A stretch of DNA of 64,000 nt from Pilatotrama ljubarskyi. Lineage: Eukaryota; Basidiomycota; Agaricomycetes; Polyporales; Polyporaceae. The notes beneath the pieces were generated by a model. It was not told the origin of the DNA. It saw nothing but the letters and a program-made list of their open reading frames with translations, and ran no database searches. The translations under genes and the position numbers were made by a program. The stretch covers positions 1,000,808 to 1,064,807 of the forward strand of contig MU277671.1 of the NCBI GenBank assembly GCA_022385805.1, in the 5' to 3' direction. Within the stretch, counting starts at the first letter, position 1. Every line of letters begins with the position of its first letter. Positions 1-12,178 of this stretch are shown piece after piece.

Positions 1-2544
1 TACAGAGTCGCGACGTACAGAAGAGCTGCTGCATGCCGAACACGCGAAGACCGAAGAGCTCGAGAGGACGGTTCAAGAGCTGCGGAGCCAATCGGAGCAA
101 CTGTCACGCGAAATACAGAGGCAGCAACAGTCGATATCCTCGCTGAGCGCCGAGAAGGAGGCTCTTGCCGCCGCCTCAGCAGAGCTGAATGCTGCTCGAG
201 AAAGTTGGTCACCCATACGCATATAGTCTGCCCTGATGCTGAGCTTGCGCTTCAGAGGCGAAAATCGCGGAACAAGCGTTGGTGACTGAACGGCAGAATT
301 CCACTAGGTTACAGGAGCAAGTCCAAGGTCTCGACCAATCCGTCCACGAGTACACGGAACGCCTTGAGCAGCAGCAGCAAACAATCTCGCTCCTAGTCTC
401 CGAGAAGGCGTCACTCTCCTCCGCAGTTGAGAGGCTCGAGCACACCGAGTCTGGTGAGTGTTCTCCGCGATGATGCATTCGGTGCCCGCCAGGTCTCATT
501 CGACGCATATAGCTCTGAAAGAGACCGAGCAACAGCTTGAGAACGCACGTGCCGAGAACACCCATCTACGAGAACGCGTCTCACAGCTCGAGGCGGATGC
601 CAGGACAGCTGACTCTCAAATTGCGTCTCTCACTGCCACCGAGAAAGAGTTGGCCGACAAGTCCCGAGATCAGGTGAGGTTATTGTGGTAGATATCTGCA
701 ACGCCATACTGATAGACCTGCACCTCAGGAACGTGAGATCCATCTCCTCAACGGAAGGGTCCATGAGTTGGAAGCACAGTCTGATGAACACCTCCGGCGA
801 GTCCGGGAATTGGAGGAGCAAATAGAGAGTGACGACCGCGCTGAACGACTAGAGGAGACGCTCAAAAACACCCAGGATCGGGCGGATGAACTCGAGTTTC
901 AGCTATCAAAGCTACAACAGGTATATTATCGCTCGGTCTGTCTCGGATGGACCACAGGCTGACGAAGCGCAGACAGTTGCGGAGGTCCAAGCCGAGCGCG
1001 ATGGGCTTGCAGAACAGCTCCGCCAGAAGGCGCAAGCGGAAGCCGATTGGCAAGCGCGACACGCTGACGTCGAGGCGCAGCAGTCAGCTATCCGGGAGCA
1101 ACTATCGTCCGTCATCTCCGAGAGAGATGCCCTCCTCGAGGAGCGCGCAGCTCTACAGACGGAGGTTGAGGGCGGCAAGAACCTCGTCGCGGAGCTACAG
1201 CAGAAGCTCGCAGCACTTTCATCTGAGCTTTCCCTGAACGCGCGTCAGCTGAAGCAGGTCCAAGCCGAGCTGCGAGTTGCGACCAGCCGAGCGGAGGACG
1301 CGGAGAAGACGCAGAAGGAGCTCCAGGCCGAGGGCATCGGTCTCATGCGGTCGCTGGACGAGATGCGCCCCAAGATCGTCGAGCTGACAGACGCAAAGCT
1401 CATGCTGAGCGAGAAGGTGGACAGCCTGGAGAAGACCGTCCAGAGCAGGGACTCCGTCATTGCTCAACTCGAAACGGATATTGAGGAGCTGCGCCAGCAG
1501 AAGGAGTCAGCGGAACAAGAGCGAGTCCGCTTGCAAGCAGCCTTGGACGCCGAGCGGGATAGTCAAGTAAAGGATTCCTCTGAGCTCCAGCACGCTTACT
1601 CCGATCTTCAAACGGAACTTGCGGCCGCACGGAAGGAGGTCCAGGACCTCGAGGACGAACGCAACAAGCTGCGCCAAGTCTCGAACTCCAATGTCGAAGA
1701 GATCCGACGCCTCACGGACTCGCTCCACTCGAAGTCAACACAGCTCACAACCCTGCGCAGCGAGTTGGGCGAGCAGGCGCAGGCACAGGCGCAAGCTCAA
1801 GAGTTCCTATCGCGTGCGCAGTCCGAGATGGAGTCACTACGGACGGAACTCGCGCAGAAGGACGAGGAGTTAGAGCGCATCCGCGAAGCCCTCTCAACTC
1901 CTCCCTCTCGCGCGGGTACACAATCGTTGGACGAGGAGATGCTCAACGCGCTCAAGCAGCAACACGATCTCGAGCTTTCCGAGGCCCAGTCACAAGTGCG
2001 CGCGCTTCAGACGGCGCTGTTCAAGACGGAAGCGCAGGTACATGCGCTCCAGCGGCAGATATCTGCGCTCGAGGACGAACTCGCCCACTTCCGCTCCCAC
2101 CCACGGCCTCCCTCCCGCAACTCGGCGCAACAGCCGCTTCCGCGCCGTACATCGAGTCGGACGGTCGAACACTCTGACGACCTGCGCAGGGCGTCATTTG
2201 GCTCGCACCGCCCCACTGCACTCGCGCCCTCGCAGACCGCGTCGGCATTCGACGGTCTGTCGCCAGAGACGCGGCACAAGCGCAAGGTCAGCTTGAGCAT
2301 GCTCAAGGCGCGGATCGACAGCGAGGTCGCGGCATCGAGCACGGTGTCCCGGCCATCCTCCCGAAACTCGAAGAACATCGCATCTCCCGCGCACAGGTCC
2401 TCCGGGCTTCCCGCTGTCATCGAGCCTCCTTCACAGCCTGCTACGCCGCCGCCTCACGCTCAGGCCCCGAAGCGGCCCGTCTTCATGGACGAGTCCCACA
2501 TCTTCTGGTGTCATTCATGTCAGGGCGACCTCGTCGTTCTCTAG
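1..2544 (+). CDS. C-terminal part of a long coiled-coil protein (5' end outside window)
   Basis: The gene enters from the left edge; the first full codon starts at base 2. Coding parts are 1-203, 256-453, 513-673, 729-920 and 973-2544, separated by four GT/AG introns of 52-59 bp, all frame-consistent. The last intron most likely ends at 972, because a CTGAC branch point lies just upstream; the nearer AG at 957 also keeps frame but would make a 37-bp intron. About 775 residues are visible. Up to about base 2090 they are Glu/Gln/Arg/Leu-rich heptads with very little Gly or Pro, i.e. a long coiled coil. A Ser/Pro/Arg-rich tail follows, with RPPSRNS and RPSSRNS, ending in a short piece with a CHSC motif. 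No motor or catalytic domain is seen. A tether, scaffold or cytoskeleton-associated role is inferred only from structure. It is convergent with the next gene, with 296 bp between the stops. Confidence 0.85.
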
Positions 2545-2840
2545 TCGTCAATTAGCTGCACTTTTTTTGTCTCGCGGATAGGTCCGGACGCTGGGTTTCT
2601 ACTTGGGCTTTGTTTCCAGGCAATAGTGAGTTATAATGTACAGGATTCGTAGGAATGCATGCATGCCGGCGTGCGGGCGCGCCCGCGTCGGCCGCTTCGC
2701 CCATTAAGGAGTAGGTATTGTAAAGGAGAGGGAGAGATGTGATAGACGTGACAAACAGTGCGGACCCCAAGCACTCATAGTTACCGTTAAGATCATAACG
2801 ACGCGTCGCAATAGAGATGTGCGGGCGGGCGTGAGCACGC

Positions 2841-5800
2841 TCACTGACGGAGGCTGTTTCTCTTGGTCTTGAGCGATACCAACTTCTGTTGTAGATCCTG
2901 CAGAAACACCATCAGCCCCGGAACAGAGCAAAAGACACACTACAGCGCCACGTACCTTGACTTCATCAGGTCTCAGAGTACCCTTGCCGCGCTCCTCCTC
3001 CAAGCCCTTCTCGATGCTCTCGAGCACCTCGTTCATGAGCTCGCGATAGTCCACCCCAAAGAAGTGTGTGAGCTTCGCCGCGCGGCGGCGCCGCTGCTGG
3101 AAGGACGGCTCCGTCGGAGTGGGCGCGATGATCAGGCTGATTTCTGACGTGAACGAAGCGATGGAGGTGCGTGACGGGAGCGAGCGCCGCCGTTCGGACT
3201 TGGCCGTCGGGGTGGCAACGAACTGGTCATCAGCCGCAAGGGGCGAGGATGGCCCTGCGTGGGGGTGGTCGGTATACGGGTGGCTGCTGAGATAGTCGTG
3301 GAGCTCGGCTAGCGACTCCCGGTCATCCTAGGTTAGAGAGGAGGGGTGTCAGGCGACGGACTCAGTCAGATAGAGTGCGGCACGAGGGCTTACCCTGTCA
3401 ATGATGTCGTTCAGGGAATTCAGGGAGTGGCGGTAGTGCATGTACACGGAGGACCGCGCGGGGTCGAGGAGATCGGAGTCGGCGCTGTCGCCGATGAGAG
3501 GCTTGGACGAGTCTGACGTGCCCGGCCGAGCGTTCTTCTTCTTGGGCTTGGAGCCAGACCCGGACTGCGTGAAGCGGAACGCGGGCGAGGACGGGCTGCG
3601 TGGGGACGCTCTGGGAGAGGGAGGAGCCTTTGAGTTCGCGGAGAGGCTGCTCGAGGACGAGGTCGGAGCGCGGGTGTGGTAAAGCGTCTGCGGCGGAGCC
3701 ACGCCGAACATCTGCAGACGACCAGTGTCAGTACACCATATACATAAAGACGACCATCCCCGCAAGCACACGCACCTTCTCCATCTTGACCGCACGACGG
3801 ACGTTAATGGCCTTCTCGCGCTCGTTGAGCTCCTCCTTGAGCCGGTCGATGTCGTCCGACCACGTCCTGGAGAACTCGGCGGCGGAGCTGCTTCTGCGGC
3901 GTCTCATCTTGATCTTGCGCGCGTCCGCGTCGTCGTCTGTCTGCTGGTCGAGCGTGATAGCTGGCGCAGGGGGCGGGAGAGGCGTGCCCTCGTCGAGCGT
4001 GCCGAGGACGAGGTGCTGTGGGACACGGGAGCCAAGGAAGCGGTGGAGCTTTGCGAGCTTTTCTCTCTTGCGGCGGCGCTCCTCCTCGGCGAGCTGCTCG
4101 GACGAGAGCGAGAGGCTATCCGACAGCGAGGCGGTGGACGCGCCGTACTCGCCGCGCCGTGTCCGGGGCCCGCGCGGCGTCTCCGCCAGGATCTCCGAGA
4201 TCCCGTCACCCGCTCCCTCCTCGTCTGACAGGTCCATGAACGACGTCGGAGACCCCGGCGCGGCCCCGCCGGTCCACCGCCCGGACCCGGCGTCGCTCTG
4301 CGGGACGTCCTCCGCCGTGCCGATCTCGATCACCGCCGAGCCGTCGTGGTGCCCGGCGCTGCTGCTCACCGCAGCCGCCGAGCTCCCCGACTCGTTCGAC
4401 CGCCGCCCGACGAGCGAGAAGTCGTCCGGGCTGAGCGGCGCAGAGTGTCTGCGCGCGGCGAGCGAAACGTACCGCGTGCTGTCCGGCGGGGGCCAGACCG
4501 TGTCGCTGCCTCCTGCTGCGACGACCTCCTCAGACATCGACACAGCCGGTCGGTGATGCGGATGCTTGCGTTTCGCCGTCAAATTCAGCGCCAGATTGCC
4601 CGGTATCGGCATGCAGCCGTTCGGGAGGTGCGCGTCCTGCCTCTCCGGGGAGATGGGGGACACGCCTGGAGTTTGGCCAAATAGCTGCGTGAGCTTGTGC
4701 GTCTGGCGGACGCGCTGGGCGCGCTCGCGCGGGTTGAGCGCGTTGGTCGTAGAGAGGCCCGAGAGGCTGCGGTCCAGGTCGCCTGGAAAAGTCGAGAGCG
4801 GCCCGCCCTGTTTGGTCTGGACAGGCGACCCTCTGCTCGACCTACTGGCCGAGGGTTGCGACGACCGAGACCGACGGCTGAAGTCAGGCTTGGGAGTAGT
4901 AGGAATGGGTGGTTTCTCAGAGCCCGCGGGCGGGATGAGGCGGGGGAGACGGGGTTTCGTCGAACGGGAGGGGTACTCGCCATGGTTGAAGTCGTTGCTG
5001 GTATCGTTAGACGTCTGAGGAGTAGGCTGTTGTGTGGTCGCGTTCTGGCCCAGCTGGGGTATAGACTGGAACTCTGCGCTGAAGGGAGAGAACGTGGGGG
5101 ACGCGAGGTCGATGAAGGATTCGCGGTCTGCGCTCATGGAGGACCTGCCGGGGTGGGGGTAGCGCGCGATGTCGAAGGAGTGGTTATTAGAAGAGCTGGG
5201 ATATATGGTAGAAGAGATGGAGATGCGGGCGTCGGTGAGGGAGGACTGGGGGTCGTGTGAGGAGTCGGAGGCCGAGGCGGGGGAGAGACTGAGGGCAGCA
5301 CTCGCCAACGAGCTCGATGTAGACTGCTCCGACGCCTGCCGGGCGTGGGAAACCCACGCGCGTGGCGGTGGCTGCAGTTCGTCGCACTCCGTCTCGGTCT
5401 CCATCCACCGTCCTCCCGACGGCCCTGATCCGCCAACTGATGGCCTCCTGAAACTCATCCTCCGCCGTTCCCCGTACGACCCCCCGTCGATACCTGCAGT
5501 GTGTACAGAAGAAAAAGAAACGGACAGACGCGGTGAGCTTCCCGCAGCGACGCAATGTATAGCCATGGAAACAACACGTACTTTTACCGGCGGGCGCGAC
5601 GGGCGAACTAGGCACGCTCGACGGCTGCTTTTTCAGTTCCCCCGCGGCACTAGCACCAGCACCCTGACTCTTGCTCGCCCCCTTCTCCAGGATCCGCCGG
5701 TACCTCCCCGGCAAACTCGCTCTCTCCACGCTGCTTCGCCTGGGGTCCAACTCCGCGTCGCTCATCCGCCGTGCGCTGCGTGCGCCCGACTCGGACACCG

Positions 5801-6609
5801 CGCTCAGCGAACCCTTCCCTCTGCCGAGCTTTGTGATCTTCTGGAGACCCGACAGGTACCGGTTCTGGCGCGACGGTCGCGAGCCGTCGGCCGGGTGCGC
5901 GGTCAGCTCCGGGGACGAGGGCACGGAATCCAGGGGCGATATCGGGTCTCCTAGGTCTCGCTCCGCCCACGTCTGGAGGGTCGCTGTCTGCATAACTGGT
6001 TCCCCCTCCTTCTGGTCATATAGCCCATCGTGTTCTACTAGCGAGCGCCTCCGCGCACTGAACACGAGCGAATCTCCGCGCAGGAAGTTCGACAGCCGGG
6101 GCGACGGCTTCGCGTTCGGGTTCTGGCTGGGGCTCCCATCTGTACTCGCCGGGGTATTGGGGCTGTTCGAGTACGGCGAGGAGGTGGGCGAGTTCGGCAA
6201 GGACGCGATCGAGTGGTCGATGCTAGTGGCAGGGGAGGGCGGGGTCGAGCGCGGGGGCTTGCCCTTGCGGCTATTTGGGCGAGGTGGTGGGGGAAGGCCG
6301 CCGCCAGCCGGAGGCAGAGAAGGCGCTGTAAGGGGTATGTCAGTTGTCGCGTTTGTCGGACGTGCGCGATCCAGGAATAGGAATGCGATAAACGCGACGC
6401 GGCGGGAGCCCGTCAGGATGGTACGCACCGTAATCCCGTCTTCCGTTCATCTCCAGCTCGAAGGCGGCGTTGAGTACTTGAGGCTCGACTATGAACCTGT
6501 TCTTGCTTGCGGGGGACATGGGCGGAGAGCGAGGATATACGCGATCGGTGCTCGTCCGGGCTGCTTGTTGCGAGGTGCTCTCGCCGCTGCCATTCCCTTC
6601 CCCGATCAT
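2841..6609 (-). CDS. Large disordered protein with three KLxxFFG-type motifs, function unknown
   Basis: Six exons on the minus strand: 6609-6429, 6325-5582, 5493-3776, 3711-3394, 3327-2956 and 2897-2841. All phases agree, giving 1129 residues. The start is the ATG at 6609 (MIGEGNGSGES). Introns are 58-103 bp with GT/AG ends. Most of the protein is Ser/Pro/Arg-rich and probably disordered. Three separated basic helical segments share a core of basic residues followed by KL..(L/F)(F/L)G: HKLTQLFG, AKLHRFLG and AKLTHFFG. The last sits in the best-ordered part near the C-terminus (VDYRELMNEVLESIEKGL), followed by a basic coil. I do not recognise a named domain. Such a layout fits a scaffold or regulatory protein, but that is inference. 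Long ORFs on the plus strand here (for example 3600-4556 and 5671-6885) are shadows of this gene. Confidence 0.85.
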
Positions 6610-8210
6610 GATGAATGTGCGTTAGACTGGCAGTGCCTGGGCGTGAGCGGTCGTGATGGATGCTGTCAGGCGAGGAAGCCGGCAGGGACAGAGAAAAGAG
6701 GAGAAGAAGCAGAGGACCCAGAGGAGCAGAGAGACAGCCCGACGAGGAGGAAGCTCGTCAAAAGAAAAGAGGAGAGGAGGTCGCAATCAGTATGCAGGCT
6801 GCCCAGGCACGGAGGGAGCACCGTGGTGCGTGACGCTGTGAGGCCGAGGTTTCGCGTGCACCGCCCCGCCCCCACTTACGCTTAGGCTCTGTGTATACGC
6901 CTGGGTGCAGCAGCAGCTGACGGCCCGGCACGCGACGGAATGCAGGCGGCGGCACTACTTGCACTTGCACTTGCACGTCGCAGATAGATACGCCGCACAA
7001 GACGCGCCAGACTAGACAAGACAAGACCGCGTCTGGCTGAAAGCAGTGGTGGCGTCGGGCACACTACGCTACATACTGTATGTATAATTGTCATTGTATA
7101 TCAGTTCAGGCCATCTCTGCTCGCGCCGGAGCCGCAGGCGGTGCCAGTCGAAATGGGCCCGCCGGCGTCCGGAGAGCACGGAACGGCCCCGTCGCGCTGG
7201 CAACGCCGTGCGCCCGCGATCCTCGAGGCCGCCTGCGTCTCCTTCCGCCCGATCCGGACACCGATCCCCTCCGCTCTCCAGATCTGAATCTCACCAGCCC
7301 CCTGACTCGCAGATGCGTCGCTCGATCACCGTACAAGCCCTTCGATCGCGAACAGTGCATATGTTTTCTGCGGCCCAGGCAGGCGTGCCTTGCAGTCTCT
7401 CAAGAGCGAGCGAAGGAACTCGCCGTACGAGCCATCGGCGGATTTCTGCACACGGTGCTCGATCGTGGGCGTTTCGCCCGTTCGCCAATGATCTTTGCTT
7501 GTCATATTATACTGCACTGCCGGCGACTATGGACGATGTGCTGAGCACATCGCCCGGGGACTCTGACGGCGCCAGTGGCATCCCCATCTATCCATCGCAT
7601 CCGCCCCCGCATCAGCCAAATGCAATCCGACCACCCTTCGATATCAAAAGGAGGCGTCATTTGTCTGCCCCCTCCACAGCCATGTCTGCAATCTGATGAT
7701 TGTGGCGTGCAGGGAGATGTTCAGGAGCAGGCCCGCAGGCGGCATCGACTCTCCTATCACGGTCATAGCTCCAACCTAAAAGCTTCCGCCTTCACAGAGT
7801 GCCAAGCTGCATGCATGAGAACAGGGGCCGACTCGAGGATCGGCTGTGTCTCCTGGGTCGCACGTCGTGCGACTAGTGTAATCATTCCCCCTCCACATGT
7901 GTTGTTGTACGTCCTCGACTAACACCATCACGTCAGTACCGTGAGGAAAGTCTGTACATGAGGCACACAGAACACACCTGTGGTCAGCTCACAAGACTAC
8001 CGCTCCATCACAAGGCTCGGCGAATGCATAACAGCGGGACCTGCACGAGGCGCGGTCGAACGATTGCAGACGAGAGATCCGAGTGCGTAGACGTACAATG
8101 CAGCGGGCGAGTATGTATAATATATGCAGTACAAGACGAGGAGGGGCCATGCGGAACGAGCGGCGGCGAGGCAGGTAGGTACTGTCAAACTTAGTCACGA
8201 TATGTACACG
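6610..8210. other. Intergenic region, no gene seen
   Basis: This 1.6-kb stretch holds the upstream region of the gene starting at 6609 and the 3' flank of the NVJ2-like gene ending at 8211. Short ORFs occur in several frames (for example 7088-7696 +) but none has domain-like sequence or consistent splice sites. A short (TTGCAC)3 hexamer repeat lies near 6956-6974. Confidence 0.6.
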
Positions 8211-11200
8211 CTATGCAGATGTCCGTACACGGCGAGGTGGAAGAGCAGGCGGAGGACCGCGCGCACTGGGCACCGGGGTACTGACAGCTTCAGGAGGAGT
8301 AGGCGGAGAGGAAGGCGTCGGTGTGAGAGTCACAGGCGAATCGAACACTTCTGGATTGCTGTGATCACTCGCGTCCGGCTGCTCTGAGGAGCCCACCTCG
8401 CTGCGCTCCGCGATCCCGCTCTGCCCCGGAGACGACGGGGGACTGAACGAAGCCCGCTTGACGCGATCCTTCGAGACGATCGATTGCAGCGCAGCAGAGG
8501 CAGGCGAGCGGGTCGCCAGGTCCCTTTCAGGCAGCGGCGGTGGCTCGGGCTTCGACCCCAGGACATGCGTCGAGTTTGCCCGGGGCGGGAGTGGGGGAGG
8601 CACCGCCGAACGTGGCGCCGGTGCCGCCGGCGTCGGCGACGGCTCGCTCTCGTCCGCAGAGGGAGGCGCCGAGTCCTGATCCCGACCCGAAAAGCCATTC
8701 TGCGAGACCGGCCCCGGCTCGCTCCTCGTCGAGGCTCCAGCGCCGGGGTTCTTCCAAAGTCGGTAGACGCTCTGCAGGGGCACCTTCTTTGATTCCTGTG
8801 GGGCCGGCGGCTGCGGTGGGGGAACGTAACCCATCGACATCACTTCCCCGCGATGGCTTACATGGATGCCAGGAATTGTCATCGTCTTCGGGGGCGGAGG
8901 CTGGGTGTGTATGGGCGACGGCGGCCGTTCAGGTTCCTCCGGAGCAAGACCCAGAGCGAGTGAAGCGCTCTCCCGAGACGAGCTTGAGACCTGCGATTGT
9001 GTCCTCTCTACTGGCAACGTCGCCGGGGATGCAGACCTTGGCGCTCCTGCCTCGTCTGTCGCCGCCAGTGGCGATGAAGCAGCGGGCCGTGCCTGGGCTG
9101 GAGAGCTACTGGGGACCTTCTCTTTCTCCTTCCCCTTCCCGGTTTGCGGCACCGGGATAGGCTCAGACGTTTCATGTTGATTGCTTCTCGGTGAGGCCTC
9201 TTCCAGTGGCGTGAGCTCTCGTTCCCTCCGCTCAGCGACCGCAGCGCGAACCTCGGCATAGCTTGGACGCGTCCCCTGCGTCCGGCTGTCAATTCGGCGC
9301 TGGTCTCCGTGGCCTGCATCAGGGACCTCCTCTACCGCCGCAGGAGCGGACGCGGTCGCCGCATGGTCCCGGCGGAAGTTGCCCCAGTTGACGCCCCACT
9401 TGCGCATGGCCTCCTTTGCCGTGTTGCTGAGCGCCTGCTTGTCACCTGCTCGGGACTTCAGTGTTTGCAGGAATGTGCTCGGGCTCGAAGGCGTCTGGCG
9501 GGGGGAGCTCCCGGGCGGTGCGGGACTCTTCGATCTGTAGGTCGCCATCTGGGAATCCGATCCGTCGTCTGAGAAGTCGCCGCCGTGAGAGAACGAGGCG
9601 GCTCGAGAGGAGGCAGAGCGGGAGTTCTGGGATGCGCTGCGGCGACTCGAAGGCGTCGGCGTGAGGTATTGACTGTCCTCGCCAGGATCCTCCGCGACGG
9701 GTGTCTTCTCGTCCCGCTCGTTAGGGGGTGTAGGGACATTCGGCGTAGAGCTTGATCTTCGCCCAATGTTGCTGTCCGGTCCAGGTGTTCGACCTCGAGA
9801 GTCATTTTCCTCAACATCCGAGACATAGGTCGGGGCGCAAGGGGTTGTGTCAGACTCCTCCTGAACGCTTGGGAACCAGCTACGCCGCCGCGCCGCAGGA
9901 GAAGAGCTGAGAGCCGAAGTACTAGCAACGTCCGTGGTCGCTGCTCGATGGATAGGTGCAACTTCTGGTGGGGACGTGCTAGTGACCTTCTCGATGTCCG
10001 CTGACCGCGACCGCTGAATCGGTGGAAAGTCGGCGTCTCCCAGGTCGAGCTTGGGAGCTTCAGGTGGAGGGGCGGATGCCGGGGTACTGGTTCCATCTCC
10101 AGATGGCATTTCTTCAGAAGGAATCGGCACACGCTCTTGTCGCGAGGCGTCAGCCCAGATACCGCCGCGGTGTTGGTACGGATAGCTCTCGAAGAATGCG
10201 ATATCGTCCATGTTGGGCATCACCACGGACTCTAGAATCTGCAAGGCCGTATGTCAGAGATGCGGATGTAGCGAGCCGCACTAGGAGAACGCTCACCACT
10301 TCCTTCACTTTGGATTCGATGGTACTCAGAATCATGCCCCATGTGATCTGACGGTCGCTTACGACCGGCTCGACGTCCAACATGATCCTTGGCATCTGGG
10401 TGAACGCGTACCAGATGCGGCTGCTCGGAGGACGCTTCACCTTGACCAGGAGGTTGCCCTCAATCTCCCTCAGGACCAGAGCCAGCACTAGCTTTACATT
10501 GTACGTCTTGAACCGCGCTCCAAGATTGATGGTCGCCGTAGCCTCCACCGTGACCCGGACCTCACCTTTGTACGCGAGATGCACTTCCAGAGAAGCGTCG
10601 CCTTCCTTAGTGAGCTCCTTCAGCATGGGTTTACTGAACGTCGGTGTCCGGTTCCCCACGCTTACTTCCCTAACGACGATGTCTGTCAGAAAGCCCGGCC
10701 GCTTGACCCTTGAAATCTTCTTCATGAGCCGCCCGATGATGTACGACTCCAAAGTCTGCGTCCTGTAGTAGCTGAAGAAGATTCGACCGAGAAGGGCGTT
10801 GAGCCACCGCATGGGAATGACGTCGGGTTGCTCATCCAGCGTCGCCACCAGATGGGACATGTCGTCCGGCCTGAAGACCGGCTTCAGCGGATCCAGCGTC
10901 GACGTGTTCGGTGGGTTGTCCGACGCGTGCACGAGCGCGAGGTACCAGTCCTCCATCTCCACGGCCGAGCGCACGAAGATGAACCACGGCGTCGATACGT
11001 CCAACGCCTGCTCCCTCGCCTCCTCTCTCTTATTCTCCAGCTCCATCAGCCGCTCGCGCTCCCTCTGCTTCTGCCGTGCGCTCCCGCCCTTCTCGTCAAC
11101 GACTTCGTCGAGGTTGTCCTCCCCGAGCTTCATCTCCCTGGTGAGGCTGGGAAGTTCCTTCTCCGCCACCGAGGGCTTCGGCTTGAGGCAGATGGCGTTG

Positions 11201-11712
11201 CGCTTGGCGAAGAGCTCGCCATCAGGGAGGCCTTCCGGGTAGATGACGACGTCGTATCCGCTCAGCTCGATAGCAGCTTCGCATTCCGTCATGGTCTCGT
11301 CTTCGTATAGGTAGAGCACCTTGCCCTTGAGCGCGACGTACCACATATCCTTCGGCCGGGAACGCTTCGGGTCCTTCGATCGCGCATCCAGGAAACCTCT
11401 GACCATTCCCACATACGAAGCATCCCCAGGGGTCTCCTCGAATGTCCGCCGTACCGTGAGCCATCCCTTCCGAGGCTTAGGGAAATCGGTCAGGTCGGAC
11501 GTGGACGCCGCTGCGGTAGTCGACGGTGGCTGCTCCTCCGCTTCTTCGGCTTGAGATTGAGCCTCCAGCTCACGCCTCTTGAGCTTGTCTGCATCGGGGT
11601 CGCCAACGGGTACGGAGGTGTATACTGTGTAGAAGATGGCAGCGAGGAGAACGAGGGGGAGGAAGGTCAGTCCGCCGAGAATGTAAGCATAGAAGAGGGC
11701 TTTCAGGGACAT
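8211..11712 (-). CDS. NVJ2: SMP- and PH-domain membrane-contact-site protein (Nvj2/TEX2 type)
   Basis: Two exons, 11712-10297 and 10238-8211, with a 58-bp phase-0 intron, give 1147 residues. The N-terminus is a single membrane segment at about residues 9-31 ([17 protein letters not shown]). A PH-like region follows at about 75-270 ([38 protein letters not shown]). An SMP lipid-transfer domain lies at about 290-490 ([44 protein letters not shown]). The order membrane anchor, PH, SMP is that of yeast Nvj2 and animal TEX2. These are ER proteins that act at organelle contacts and move ceramide or other lipids; that role is family knowledge. The remaining roughly 650 residues are Pro/Ser-rich and disordered, with polyproline SH3-ligand-like motifs VPPPLPPRA and ALPPRRVR at the very end. 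This tail is much longer than in yeast. Confidence 0.92.
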
Positions 11713-12178
11713 CTGGCGTCCTGTCTGGGCGCGCTCGCGTCAGGTGGGCTCAGCACGAAGAGAAGAACGGTCTTACGGTGTGGAGGGTTAGCGAGCTCTT
11801 CGAGCCCGGTGGGTGGTGTAGAGCATGGAATACGTGGTGGACGGCGTCTCTACTGAGAGTGGTAGGCGCGGTGAGGTCACCGCATACAGCCATCACCTGA
11901 ACACGTGCATAAGTACCAGCACTCGGCCACGATCCACGACGCGACAGTAGGCCGAAGCTCACTCCTGCGCGCACCGTCGAAAACATTATCTGAAGCACAG
12001 CAAAGTACTAACATTGCAATCAGGTATCCAATACATGCGGAATGCTGAACAGACAACCAGAATATCTAACCTACGTAACACCAGATGCAGCACTGCCAGT
12101 GCATAGAACGGAACGAACGCGAGTGAACCAAGACGCGCATGGATAGGGTATCGCGATGCTCCATACACTCAGACCGAC
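11713..12178. other. Intergenic region (promoter of the NVJ2-like gene)
   Basis: About 470 bp lie between the NVJ2-like start and the stop of the next minus-strand gene upstream. No coding sequence or clear core-promoter element was recognised. Confidence 0.6.

Noticed and set aside
921..957. A 37-bp intron in the coiled-coil gene
   Set aside because: The AG at 972 gives a normal 52-bp intron with a CTGAC branch point and the same reading frame, so an ultra-short intron is unnecessary.
3600..6885. Plus-strand ORFs of 260-400 codons
   Set aside because: They lie antisense to the exons of the minus-strand gene at 2841-6609, whose frames splice together perfectly; high GC lowers stop density and creates such shadows.
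6956..6974. TTGCAC hexamer repeat as a CRISPR or satellite element
   Set aside because: Only three perfect copies without spacers; an ordinary short microsatellite.
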